A DNA stretch of 64,000 bases from Liolophura sinensis (lineage: Eukaryota > Mollusca > Polyplacophora > Chitonida > Chitonidae), in assembly GCF_032854445.1 (NCBI RefSeq), contig NC_088301.1, positions 39,295,187 through 39,359,186 of the forward strand, given 5' to 3'. The notes beneath the pieces were generated by a model. The model did not search any database. It saw only the letters and a program-made list of their open reading frames with translations, and was not told the DNA's origin. Below are positions 25,501 through 37,500 of this stretch, piece after piece (within the stretch, counting starts at the first letter, position 1; each line of letters starts with the position of its first letter). The translations under genes were made by a program, and so were the position numbers.

Positions 25501-28500
25501 TGTTTTTTATGCAACAACTTCTTGCATCAAGGATTATTCGACCCATTTATCTCTCTTCTTTTCCCCATCCTCAAACAAAATTTGTTTTGAACACTCATCC
25601 CATCCAGTTCTGTATGTATATTCAACCAAAACCATACATTTGTCCACCCTCACTAGTTTTACCAGCACCATACATGCATCAGTATAAGTAGTAGTGTAGA
25701 TAAAACAACCATCATATAGCATCTTTATTTCATTTTTGTCAACAGGAATTATGAACCGCTGTAAATCTAGCCTTGGGAGAAAAATGCTGAGGTACGCTAG
25801 ACAAAATATTTTTTTTTCAAGATTGTGCAAAATCATTAACTTTATTATTCCAAATACCAAAGAGAAATACTGTGTTAAAACAAGAAATAAAATATCTTAT
25901 CTTTTAATGGTTATTTGTTTAATGTTAATGTGTATGTTAGTTGTATTGTTTGTTGAAAACTAACACAAGAAGAGATGTGAAGAGAAGAGGTATAACATTA
26001 CGACGTGTAATTTGCTCTTATTTTGAACAGATTGTTAAGATTTTCAATGTTCTGTTGTAGGCGATGGTTTTTGCGTCCCTCAAAAGACATTACAGTGATC
26101 AGAAACAGGCTGGAAGCAGTGGCATTTTTTGTTGACCCTAAAAATATGGAAGTAACAGCTAGCATACAGAGTAGCTTGAAAAACATCAGAGCTGTCCCTG
26201 TAGGTATATTTTTCTGTCTGTGTATTTTGCTAAAGTTAATATTAAACTGAAAAGTGTAAATAATTGACGTTTGATGCTGTTGTCAAAATAAATCTGACAT
26301 GGTGATGTTGTCCAGGGTTATGAGTTGCAGGACACCATCACACATCAAACAGCATTGGAGGGATAAACAAGACAGTCAAAGAGAATATGGCCTGCAGAAG
26401 TCACCCCTGATGGGAATACAGTACAATTGCTTATAATATATATGTTGTGTCTCAGGCTGGTCACTGAAAACCATTTCACCTAACCACAGTGTGTTGTCTG
26501 TTGTACTTGGCTTTTGTTTGAAAAAAGCACAGTACTATTAAACAGTGTAAGCATTGTACCTTTGTTTTGTTGTTATGTTGTAGAAATACATGTATAGATT
26601 GCCCATTAGAGCATATCTCCCTGATCAAGACTGTGTATGCATGTAGACATCCAGCATTCCACCAAAATAATATTTGTTCATACACACTTGAGACAATTTG
26701 TATGGATGGTTGTGCTACTGTCTTACTATTAGAGTGGTTATGGGAATCAAAGTTAAAACTTTTAATCAAAAGAAAGAATTAAATCCAATAATTTTTGTAC
26801 AAATGGAAAAAAATTTTCACTTGTCACATATTAATTTTGTAATAGCCAAGTAACACTTATGATGTTAATGTTATGTGATTTATTTTTAAGTTTGAAGTAC
26901 TCTTTCTGGTTTGTTTCTTCAAGAGAACATTAAATATGAAAATGTATGCTAGGAGACTTTAATTTCATTGGAACCTTGTTCTAAATGTGTTCCTTTATTT
27001 CAAGAATAGGTATGTCAGGTTTTAATTGTGTCTGTAAAGAATAGACAACACTATACCAAATGTATATATGCATTGATAAAGCATCTTACATAAACATTCA
27101 AAAGCATACATTTTTTTTTTTTTTGGATGTAGTAGACAAAGCAAAATCTCTCAAGTTGAGAAAAAAGAAAGCGCGACAGTTTTGTCAATATTAACCAATC
27201 AAGTGCAAGTTATTTCTTTAGCTCAACACACAATGCATGTTTTTGCTGATGTCATGCAAACCCTGTTTTGCCTTTTTACCATATGAGCTTGATGCAACAT
27301 TATGTTGCCAATTTCTTGTGGATTTTTAGCTGAAAGCTTTCGCTGAAGGTGAACATACGAGTTGTTTAAGGACGTCATTGAGACACACTTTCTGCATCCT
27401 TTTACATGCATTCTCGCTTTGGAGACTATATTTATGCTTTAAGTAAAAACTACCTTGCTGTGAAACATTTCTGATATTGTCTCTATCTGCATTTAGAATG
27501 TACCATGTCAGTTGTGCTGTGTAGTACCAATACTTGGCTGTGACCTAGCTGTCTGCAAGCAGCCAGGTGTAACAGTGGGCCTGATAACCTGCCACTGACC
27601 TATCTGGTCTGTGTAAACAAGTTGTTGTTCGAGGTCATGGTTAAAAGATAGTGTTCAGTTTATGTCTTGTATACCACCTTGGTTGTTCAAAACACCGTAC
27701 CAGTGACAGCTGTAAACCCCTGACATTTCACATCATTTGTTAGGACAGCATTTCTCTAAATGGCTAAATAAGAGTTACTCTTGCTGTTCTAACCTTGTGG
27801 TACATTTATGGTTGGAGCTGCGGAAACAGATTCATTACAGTTTATATATTAACTTTTAAAACATAAAGCTTCAAGACACATTCTGTTAGCATGACATTTA
27901 AATTCTGTAGCTGCATGTCATCAGAATATTTGACTTTCATGTTCTTAAATGTACAAATAAAGTGTGCATATAGTTCTGTTTATTGTGTTTTATGTTGTGC
28001 TCAAGGATATTTCACTTTTACAATGGCTGTGCATATACTTCTGTGTTGTGTGCATGATGTGAACAAGTTTAGTGTAGTGTAGTGTAGTGTAGTGTATATA
28101 TGATAGCTGTCACTTGGAAACACCCTGTGAATGATAGAACAACAGTCATTCATCCTGAAATACAATATTGCTAGAAGCTATGCATGCAAGTGAACCAGGA
28201 AGTAAATTTACTTTTAGCAGAAATACACATGAGATATTCCAGAATAGATGCTTGTCTTATCAAAAGTAAAATTTCAGTATGTTTTGTATGATTTACAAAA
28301 AATATATTAAAAAAAACGTATATACATTTATTTTTTATGAAGCCCAACTTCTTGTGGATGAATGTGTGAATAAAATGTTATTTGGACTGAGTGTATCAAC
28401 CTCTAATCCGTAATGTTCAAATCTTTTATTTCCTTTTTTGAAAGCTTATGTTTTCATTTTGATGTAGTACATGATATATTGTTAATGGCACAAATAATTT

Positions 28501-31500
28501 TTTTTTGAGAGAGATATGTTTGTGGTTAATTGATTTCCTTTGCTGGCTTTGACAGAGGGTGTTGAAAAGGATGCTCCATTTTGCAGCAGCTTTAGGAGAT
28601 TGGCAAGCATTGTACAAGGTTGGTATCAATCAGTACATTAGATAAAATAATGATACCATTGGTTATGATAATAGCAATTGCCATCATCAGCTTCATCAAA
28701 ATAAATTGTTTTTGCTTTGTTAGCCCTCAGCTTTTATTGGCCAAAAGGTTTTGTTGTAGCAGGTGGCGTCTGTTAGTCGTCTGTTCATATCTTTGTAAAC
28801 GCTCTATCTTTAGAACGGTTTAACCCAAAAGTTCAACAAACTTACACCACACTTTTTCACATGAAGAACCCTATTTTCAGAGACCTTGATGTTTTTCTTC
28901 ATTAGGGTCATTTAAATGAAATTTACTAAAGGCTTGTAAATGGGGTATCTCGAACAGTTGATCCCAAGTTTACCAAACTTACACCACACTTACATTTTGT
29001 TTGGAGGAAGAAGCCTATTGAGGTCAGCAACCTTTACCTTTTTCTTCAGGGTCATTGGGGTCATTTAGGTTAAATTTTTTAAAGACTTGCAAACATGATA
29101 TCTTGAGTGGTTTATGCCAAATTTACCAAACTTACACCACAGGTAAATTTTGGCTTAAAGCCTAACCATTTTGTTTTCCAGTGACCTTAACCTTTCACTT
29201 CAAGGTCATTGGGGTCATTTAAGTTAAATTTTATAAAAGGCTTGTAAACATGCTGTCTCTTGATCGGGTTAACCCAAGTTCACACAATTACACCACCAAT
29301 TACACTTACACCTTGGCATGAGGAAGAACCCTATTGATTATCAGCTACCTTGACCTTTTCCCTCAAGGTCATAGGGGTCATTTAAGTTCAGTCTTTTATA
29401 ACAGGCTGCAATGGCAGTGTGAAATCAAAAAAAGTTGTTCTAAAAAAGTATTCTCCTGCTTCATGTTTCCTAACTTTCTAAATGCCACTCAAAGATCTAC
29501 TCATTATTATGAACCACCGTTAAGTTTGATCTATTCATTACATTGTACATGTGCTCAAAGCTGAAGGGTTTTAAGTGCATTGCACAGTAATTTTGTCTTT
29601 TTTGAGGAATAGAAGTTTTGCATGCACAAGGGCTTGTTTTGTATCTCTCATTTGGTGCTCAGAGGCTACTATGATGCAAAATAATAACAAATTACACCAA
29701 TTTTTCTGTTATTTTTTTTATGTGTATCATGTATCTGCTAATAGTTTTGAATGTTTCACTAGACATCATCTAGTGCTGCCAGTATAGGGGATTTATGCAG
29801 AGCCCAGAAAGAGAATGTTCCAATTTTCACTGAGGTGAGTGTTGTAAGTGTTACAAACATGCATGAAACTGCAGAAAGAATTGTTAAGTTCAAAATATAG
29901 ATTTTTGTATTTATTTATTATTTTTTTTATCTGTTTAATTTTTTTTTTTCTTACTTCACTTGTTCCCTATTTGTGGGTGGACTTTGTTGTGTGTTAATGT
30001 ATTACACATGTACATATAGCTGGCTTTCAGAATGATCAGAGTATTGGTTTAGTGTGTAGGGAGTTATGCCCCTTGATCAGGTGGCCTGTGCGACAACAAA
30101 TTTAATAACAGACCTTCTTTAACAAAGCGGTCCAAAGCTATGAACTCTTTTCTTCATTCCTTTTTTTAAATCAGTTATCAGTATATCTGTGCTCACCTAT
30201 GTTGTACACATACACTGCAACATCAGAGAAGAAAACAATATGTTATATTGCGCATTGGACCATTTTATTTAATCTATCCGTGTTCCTCAGGCTCTCATTG
30301 TGTTGACATCTTCACTGGACTGAAAAAATACGGGATTTTAAAAAACATATCATGCCATGTCTTGCATTCAGATTGGAAAACGTTTCACTGAAGGTCTGCA
30401 GCGAATAGCTACCTTAATCCACAAACTGGTAAGATTTCATTCTCCCTGTTGTTTTTGTTGAAAGTGATATCAATCTTTCCCAGGCACACTTTTGAATATT
30501 GGAGTATTATAGCGAATGATGTAGATTGAAAAGGCTGATTTTACTGACAAATTTACTGTTGATGTTTCTTGATAGCCAGTGTCAAAATTTAAGTATCCTT
30601 GTGTTACCACAAGAAAATATTGTCACATTAAGTCAAAGTTCTGTCGTGTTAATTGTTACAGGTAGATTTTGAAGAATCTGCTGTTGAGGGCCGCTTTGTG
30701 GTCAAGTCGGGAGTTGTTCCTGAGCTAGATGAAAGTTAGAAATATTAACTCCTTTCATCCTGAATAACTTTCTTCACTGTTTTTCGTGATGTGCCTTAAA
30801 TTTTTATTAAAGCAATTCTTTTATTTTAACTGCTTTCTTTCTGCCTGTTTATGCCATTTGTTACATATGTTTTTTGGTTTTTTTTGTTTGTTTTTCTGTG
30901 TTTGAGTACTTAGTTATCCTCTTTACTACTGAAGGCATGTAGCATTTTACATGTTCCTGGTTGTATTTTCTGTTAAGGTTCAAATGAAATCCACCTCCTC
31001 TACCTTGCAATATCCAGTGATAGAAATGTTGTAAATTCAGAAATATATATTACACATATTATTTACTATAACAAGAAATTTGTGTCTGTTTTGGTATTTT
31101 TGTTAGGGTTCATATTTTTACTTGCAAGTATTCACTCAGTTATTACCAAACTGTAGAGAGTATAACTTGCATCAAAATTGTAAGATCTGCTAAAATATAA
31201 ATTTTCATGCCGAACAATTCTTTTGCATGTTGTTTTTAGTGTAAACCAACATGCAAAGTTATTTAGATCTTTTAACCATGCTTTTCTTGGATGTTTTTTA
31301 CATTTTTCTTTTACCTTTCAGTGCATGTACATTTAATTTTTCCGGTACATGTATTAAATGTCCATTTTTCAAGTAATCAGAGGTCGCAAAATAGCTCAAA
31401 TGCTTACTTCGAGGAAGGTTTTTAAAATTAGTTAAACACATTTTGAAGGTGAATGAAACTGTTTTCAATAAAGGAAGGCAAGTTTGCATTTTGACATGGT

Positions 31501-34500
31501 GATAGAAAAATAAACCCCATTTTAAATACTATTATGCACCCACTTAATTGTTTCTGAACAGTTATTTCAATGTCGCATCTTTCATTCCAGAAAGAAGAAT
31601 TTACAATGGCTTGCCATATTTCATGACCGAAGTAGCCAAAAATGAACTGGAAAAACTGAACTCCAGGATCACCACATGCAATGTCATATATGTTCCTCAG
31701 GTACATATTGTTACATTGTTTCATGACTGCAAATGCCCATATTTTTATTTTCGTTGTGGGAGGTGCAGGGGGCATCTGATAAGCTCAACTGGCCGTTGGT
31801 GTGAACAGCAACTGTTGTACTGTGTTCTGGACCCCAAATAGCCCAGTGACCGAGATTTGCAACCCCAGGATTAAGCCACAGTGTGGTCGTCCGTTGGCAG
31901 ACATCACCTACAGACACTCTTCAGAAGTATATGTACATGCATAGATTCAAAATTTTTTTTAAAGGATTAGTGGTCAGATTTAGCTATGCATTCCAGTGAT
32001 GAAGATCATTACCTGTTTAAGCAGTATATTACCAAGACAGTTTCTGAAAAACAACGGATTTCCTGCCCGAACCCATGCTCACACGGTGACGTCTGGCTGG
32101 CATGGCTGGGAATTCGTATCAAAACAATGTTGTTTTTGAGATGTATTCTAGCTTCACAGAAGCCAATATACTGCTGAATCAGTTTGAACCCAGAGTGGAT
32201 GACCTTGAAGTTTAGATTTATGACACGGACATGATCCATCTCTGGCCAGACTTCAGATTCCGAGTTTTTAGGCAAGGAATTTGATCCTTGTCCCGTTTTT
32301 TCCATCAGCACCAACAATACAGATTGACAGCTTTATCCTGTATTACACTGTATATTTCGTGTGTTTATCAAAGATTTATTTAATAACCATTTTTTCCCTC
32401 TGTCTGCTTCACAAGAAATATTCTATTCATACCTATTCATACCTATATGTGATGACAACAACCGGTACATGTTATTGTCAGCATTTAAACAGCCTCCGCC
32501 TATAAGGGCTAGAGTCGTGTATGATATAAATACATGTACGAATTGGACGTCGGCTTTAATTTACTATTTGTCATTCTTCAGTTCAGTTAATATACTGTTT
32601 TTAACTACTGTGTACATATGCTGCCGTGGAAATTCAGCTGTATCACTGAACTAAAAGGCAAGGCTCTGACAGCCCGTGAAGGTTGGAATTGTATGACGTA
32701 ATTTATTAGACTACCAGGTGTTGGAGGGAAAAATGTATAAATCCAGCCTAATTTTTCAGTATTTTCTTTAACTCAATTTAACACAGTATTCAGCAGTAAC
32801 TTATTATGAATAAATACTAAATCTGGACACTAACCTTGTAAGTATTAGTACATGTAATTTTCAAGACATTCAAGTATTACACAGCAGTTATATAAAACAT
32901 CAAAGTGGTGTTTGATTTAGGCTTACCTGGAAATTACCAAACAAAAATAAAAGTAAAATACTCAACTTTTATTGGATAATGTCATTTAAAATGTGGTTAA
33001 ATTGTAAACAGAATTGCAGTTACATGGATTTACTCTTCTTGAGTATAGTAGAGATTCTCTGATGCCATTGTCAACACTATAGTCTATAGCATACCCAGAA
33101 AGTGTATATCACAAATAGTAACTACCCTGTCTTACTAAATATTATCAGACAATTCTACAATACTGAGCTATAATGGGGCAATAATATAAACATATGATAT
33201 TTCTATTATCTGTGCCTTAATCACAATACTTTTTTGACAGGTGGGCTTCTTGTTGACTGTACCTGTTACGGAAAGGATGATAGAAGAGAACAACTTTGAC
33301 ATACCTGGACTGGAGTTCATGGTAAGTATACATTTAGCAGGACAACACTGATTAGTAAAATCAACACTTTTTGTCACTAAAGCTCAAAGGTTGGCTCTAT
33401 GTGCCTTTGATGAGTTTCCACAAAGAGCTTGATGGCATTAGAGAACGTATTATATGCTACATGTCATTTTCTATTCAGTGGAATATTCTCAGCCAGTGAT
33501 TTCGGGAGGAAACTTGCACAAGAATGAATTTAACAATGTGTGAGAATTTTTGGTTATTTTTCTGCTGTGATTGTATATTATTATAATAAAGCTTGAAGAA
33601 TGTCTTAAATTCCAATAAGCAAACCACCAAACTACATGTATTATGCCATCCAAAGTAAAAAAAAAGACTTTGTATTATTGTAATTAATATGTGCATAAAT
33701 GAAAGTTATAAGCTGTTATATTTTCAGTATTTGGTCAACGATGTTGTCCATTACAAGAGTAAAAGCACATTAGGTAATGATAGCATTTATTTGTTTAATG
33801 AATATTATTTTATTTAAATGTCTATGTCTGCGCATTCTCTAGTTTCCTTTTTGTGATGCACAACATAATTGACCGAACATTAGTGTTAATATTTAAAGAT
33901 GTTATATAGCTTTATGTTTAAGCACTGTACAACTGAGCACCTTTAGTAACTAGAACAACTGTTCTTTGTCATTAACCAGGTCACCATATATAAAAATATA
34001 TTTTGAAAGAAACAACCCCTTGTAAAAAGTGCAAGTATTTGAAGCTCAAAATGCATTGTAGGTAATGTCATTTTATGATGTTTTCTGCATTTAAACAAAA
34101 CTATCAGTCTTCTGTTGTAGCTCTTGATGTTTTATTAGGGGACACACACCATGAAATTGCAGGTAAGGGGAGACAACTCACACGTCTTGGAGGACAAGCT
34201 AGACTTAAGTAATGTTTTGTTTTTGTACACAGCATTGCCACCATCTTTAACTTAAGATAGATGTAGACATATGTTATTTAGTTGTTCTCATAAAAAAAAC
34301 AACATCAGAATTATCTTATTTCTCCTTAAGGTGTAAGAAGCTAAAAAAAACATTGAAGTATAATTGGGGTGTTCCTCTGATGAAACTATAACATACAGTT
34401 GGCACATTTTCTGTGATGTGAACTTCTCTGTCCTCCTCCTTCTCATCACTTGCAGTGAATTAGTACTGGCCAGAAAATTACTGTTGCTGTAAAGGATTTG

Positions 34501-37500
34501 TTTTCTTGAATGTTCTCAACTTTTTTTCTGGAATTCCGATGTGGCTCATAGTGTTTGGCTAGATCTCAGTGTCATCTAGAGGACTGGTATGGGTATGAAT
34601 GTATATGTACGGCTGATAATCTGATAAAGTGAAGCTCAGTTTTCTAAAGCTGTTTACATTTAATTTGTCGATTTACATTCAAGATGAACCGCCTTGCTTG
34701 AAAGTGTGAACTTGTGCTAATTGATGTTCATTGATGTATTTCTGGATTTGTCCCAGTCCTGTTATGAAAGTGCTTTTTGGAGAAAATTCCTTTCTATATC
34801 ACAGTACGTTGTACTTGTGGTATATTTCAGGGAAATCTGTGCCTAGCACACGTGAGAGCTTTTAAATCTCTGAATCAAAGAAATTTTTATGAAAACTACT
34901 GTATTTCTCCTAAAATTTAGCATGTAAAAAGGCTCTTTCTGAAGCGCATAAAGAATTTAAAATGATACTTCTGAGGCCAACTCTTTAAGTTTTCCAGACA
35001 AGACATTAATTAAACTTCTCAATAAACTGTTAAGTGACCCTATATGGTGGATGAATCAATCAGAATCAATGAAAATGTGCCTCGCGAAAAATGCTAAACT
35101 TCAGGTGAAATACAGTAAACTTTTTATTGGTAAACCATGATAATTTTGGTCAATTTACTTATTAATTTTAATACAGCTTGATCATGGTTAGTTTGGGTGC
35201 CCAACAGTTAGAGTTTTCTAGAGCTAAAATGGCTCTACTAATGGCCTTTGTTTGGTGTGTCAACAGCATAAATTTTAATTCCTTGAAACATGCTATTATA
35301 CAGACATCCTGATCAGTATAGCATGGCCTGTTTCAATTGCCTCCTTGTATTTTGACTTTCCAAAGTAGTGCCTGCATGATTCATAGCCAATCCTCATGTA
35401 TGTAATACATGTATGCCTCATGGGTGATATTAATTCACACATGGTTGAAATCTTATTTATATAGACCGTTCGGAACTTTCAAGACATATAGTTAAGATTA
35501 AAGAAGAAAGTATCACCTGTATTACATCAGTCAGGTTTATGCAAGTGGGATTAACTGAACATAGGCTGTGGAAAGCAGTTGCAAATCATTAGGTACGTGA
35601 CTATATTCTGACAAAACTAGTGGAAGCTGGATAGAAATGCTTGGTAAACGGCATGTTGTCTGCGTTGACATTGCTGCCATTAACAGCCAGAATAGATCCA
35701 GCAAGTGTCCCAGTAATGTGTGGCTACTCGCACATGCAGTCATATGCTCACCATATACATAAGTTATATGCACAAAATAGACTTAATTTTTTTCATTTTC
35801 TTTGCAGACCATGAGACCAAAATCATGTTCAATCTACAGTCTACTGTATTGAAGCATTCTAATGTGCTGACAGATGTCATGCATTTTGCTGCAGAATTGG
35901 ATTGGTAATTTGTTTTCAATTAAAGACTAATATAACATTTGTGTATTATGAATTCTAAATCTTGATAATTTAAAACTTGTCACTTTTACTCTTGTTATAT
36001 GTGCATGAATAACATAAAATTGTGGTTTTTGAAATACAGATAGTGAAGTTGTTTGTATCATTGAGAGTTGAATTACACTATGAAATTTGCAGTCTGATTC
36101 AAAGATGCATACAGAGGAAACATTAAAAAAAACCATTGGAAAATGTGGACTGATTTTTTTAAGAGAAGTGCAGTTAAAGATAGAGATTTAGTTCAACTCC
36201 TTTGGTCATTTCAGTATAATGATGTTGTTTATTTCTTTCGATGTAATCTAAATGTATTATCAAATTAGGTGTGTTATAGTGTGTAGTTGCATAAGATGAT
36301 GAGATATTACATGAGTTACATATGAAATTACATGAGTATTCACAAAGTTGCAAAATTGTAAAATTGTAAAATTAGTACATATATTGTTAAGCATTATTCC
36401 CTTGGGTCACACTGGCGATCCTTAGTTCATTATTATTATTCCTTTGGTATATTGTCTTCACCATTCCGTGCTTTTTATTAATAAAAATTTATGAACTCTT
36501 CTTTTATTTATCAAACCTTAAGTTATCTGTTTTAGCCTCATGTGTCTCGCCAGTTGTGCTAAGGAGTTCAATTATGTCCGACCAGAACTGACCCAGGATA
36601 AGACCATACACATTACTGCGGGACGGTATGTCAACCTTCGAGTTCTAAGGTTTTCTTGCATGTCTCCATTCTGATACCAACAGGACACATTTCAACTTTT
36701 TAAAAAAACTATCCAAACTTTTTTAAAACATTAAGAAAAGGTTGAAGGTCTATTCAAAGAATCTTCTTTGGCATGTTCAGAGTTTTCTGTCTCTGTATAC
36801 TCAAGTGTATTAAAATTACAGATATCATTGTATTGCTAATTTTTTGAGGAATAAAAACTGAAATTATAAATTACCTATCCTGCTTCTGTTTACTTCAGGC
36901 ACCCTCTACAAGAAATGTGCAGCAATCCATTTGTCCCCAATGACACTCAAAGTGGAGGGGAATATTCAAGAGTAAAGATACTGACTGGACCTAATGCCTC
37001 TGGGAAAAGCGTGTACATCAGACAGGTCTTTGAAAACATTCTTTGTTGTGTAATTGAATCCAAGAATGCATGTAGAACAGATACTTTGTACTCAAAACTC
37101 AGCACACGTACAGAGGCCTTATTGCCTTGTAAGGATTTTGTTTACTTTTTGAAACAAAATAAGTGAAAAATTATTTAGCACAACCTTAACCCCCTATAAT
37201 CAAATATGATTATAGAGGGTTAAGGTCATGCTAAATAATTTTTCATTTAAACTAAGGTTGAGGAAATTGGTACAAGTAGAGTGAACCACTGTCACTCATT
37301 CCTGGCAAACCTCCGGACTTAAACCTGCTGTCTGCATTCAAGTCTGTTACCTCATTGCATATAGATTTTTATGAATTTTCCATGTTCAAGAAGAACATAA
37401 TATCTTTTCTTTTGATTGTTAATCTGTATCAATATTGCACTGACCAGGGCCCATATTTATCACGTCTTATGTCCAAAATTCAAACACAGCCACAATTAAG

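Noticed and set aside
34139-34162. A shorter MSH5 exon 17 using the AG at 34137-34138
   Set aside because: The phase also works, but the upstream AG (34119-34120) restores ALDVLLGD, which matches the human ELDALLGD.
36915-37166. An 83-codon protein containing Walker A as a separate gene
   Set aside because: It is MSH5 exon 20 read on into its intron.
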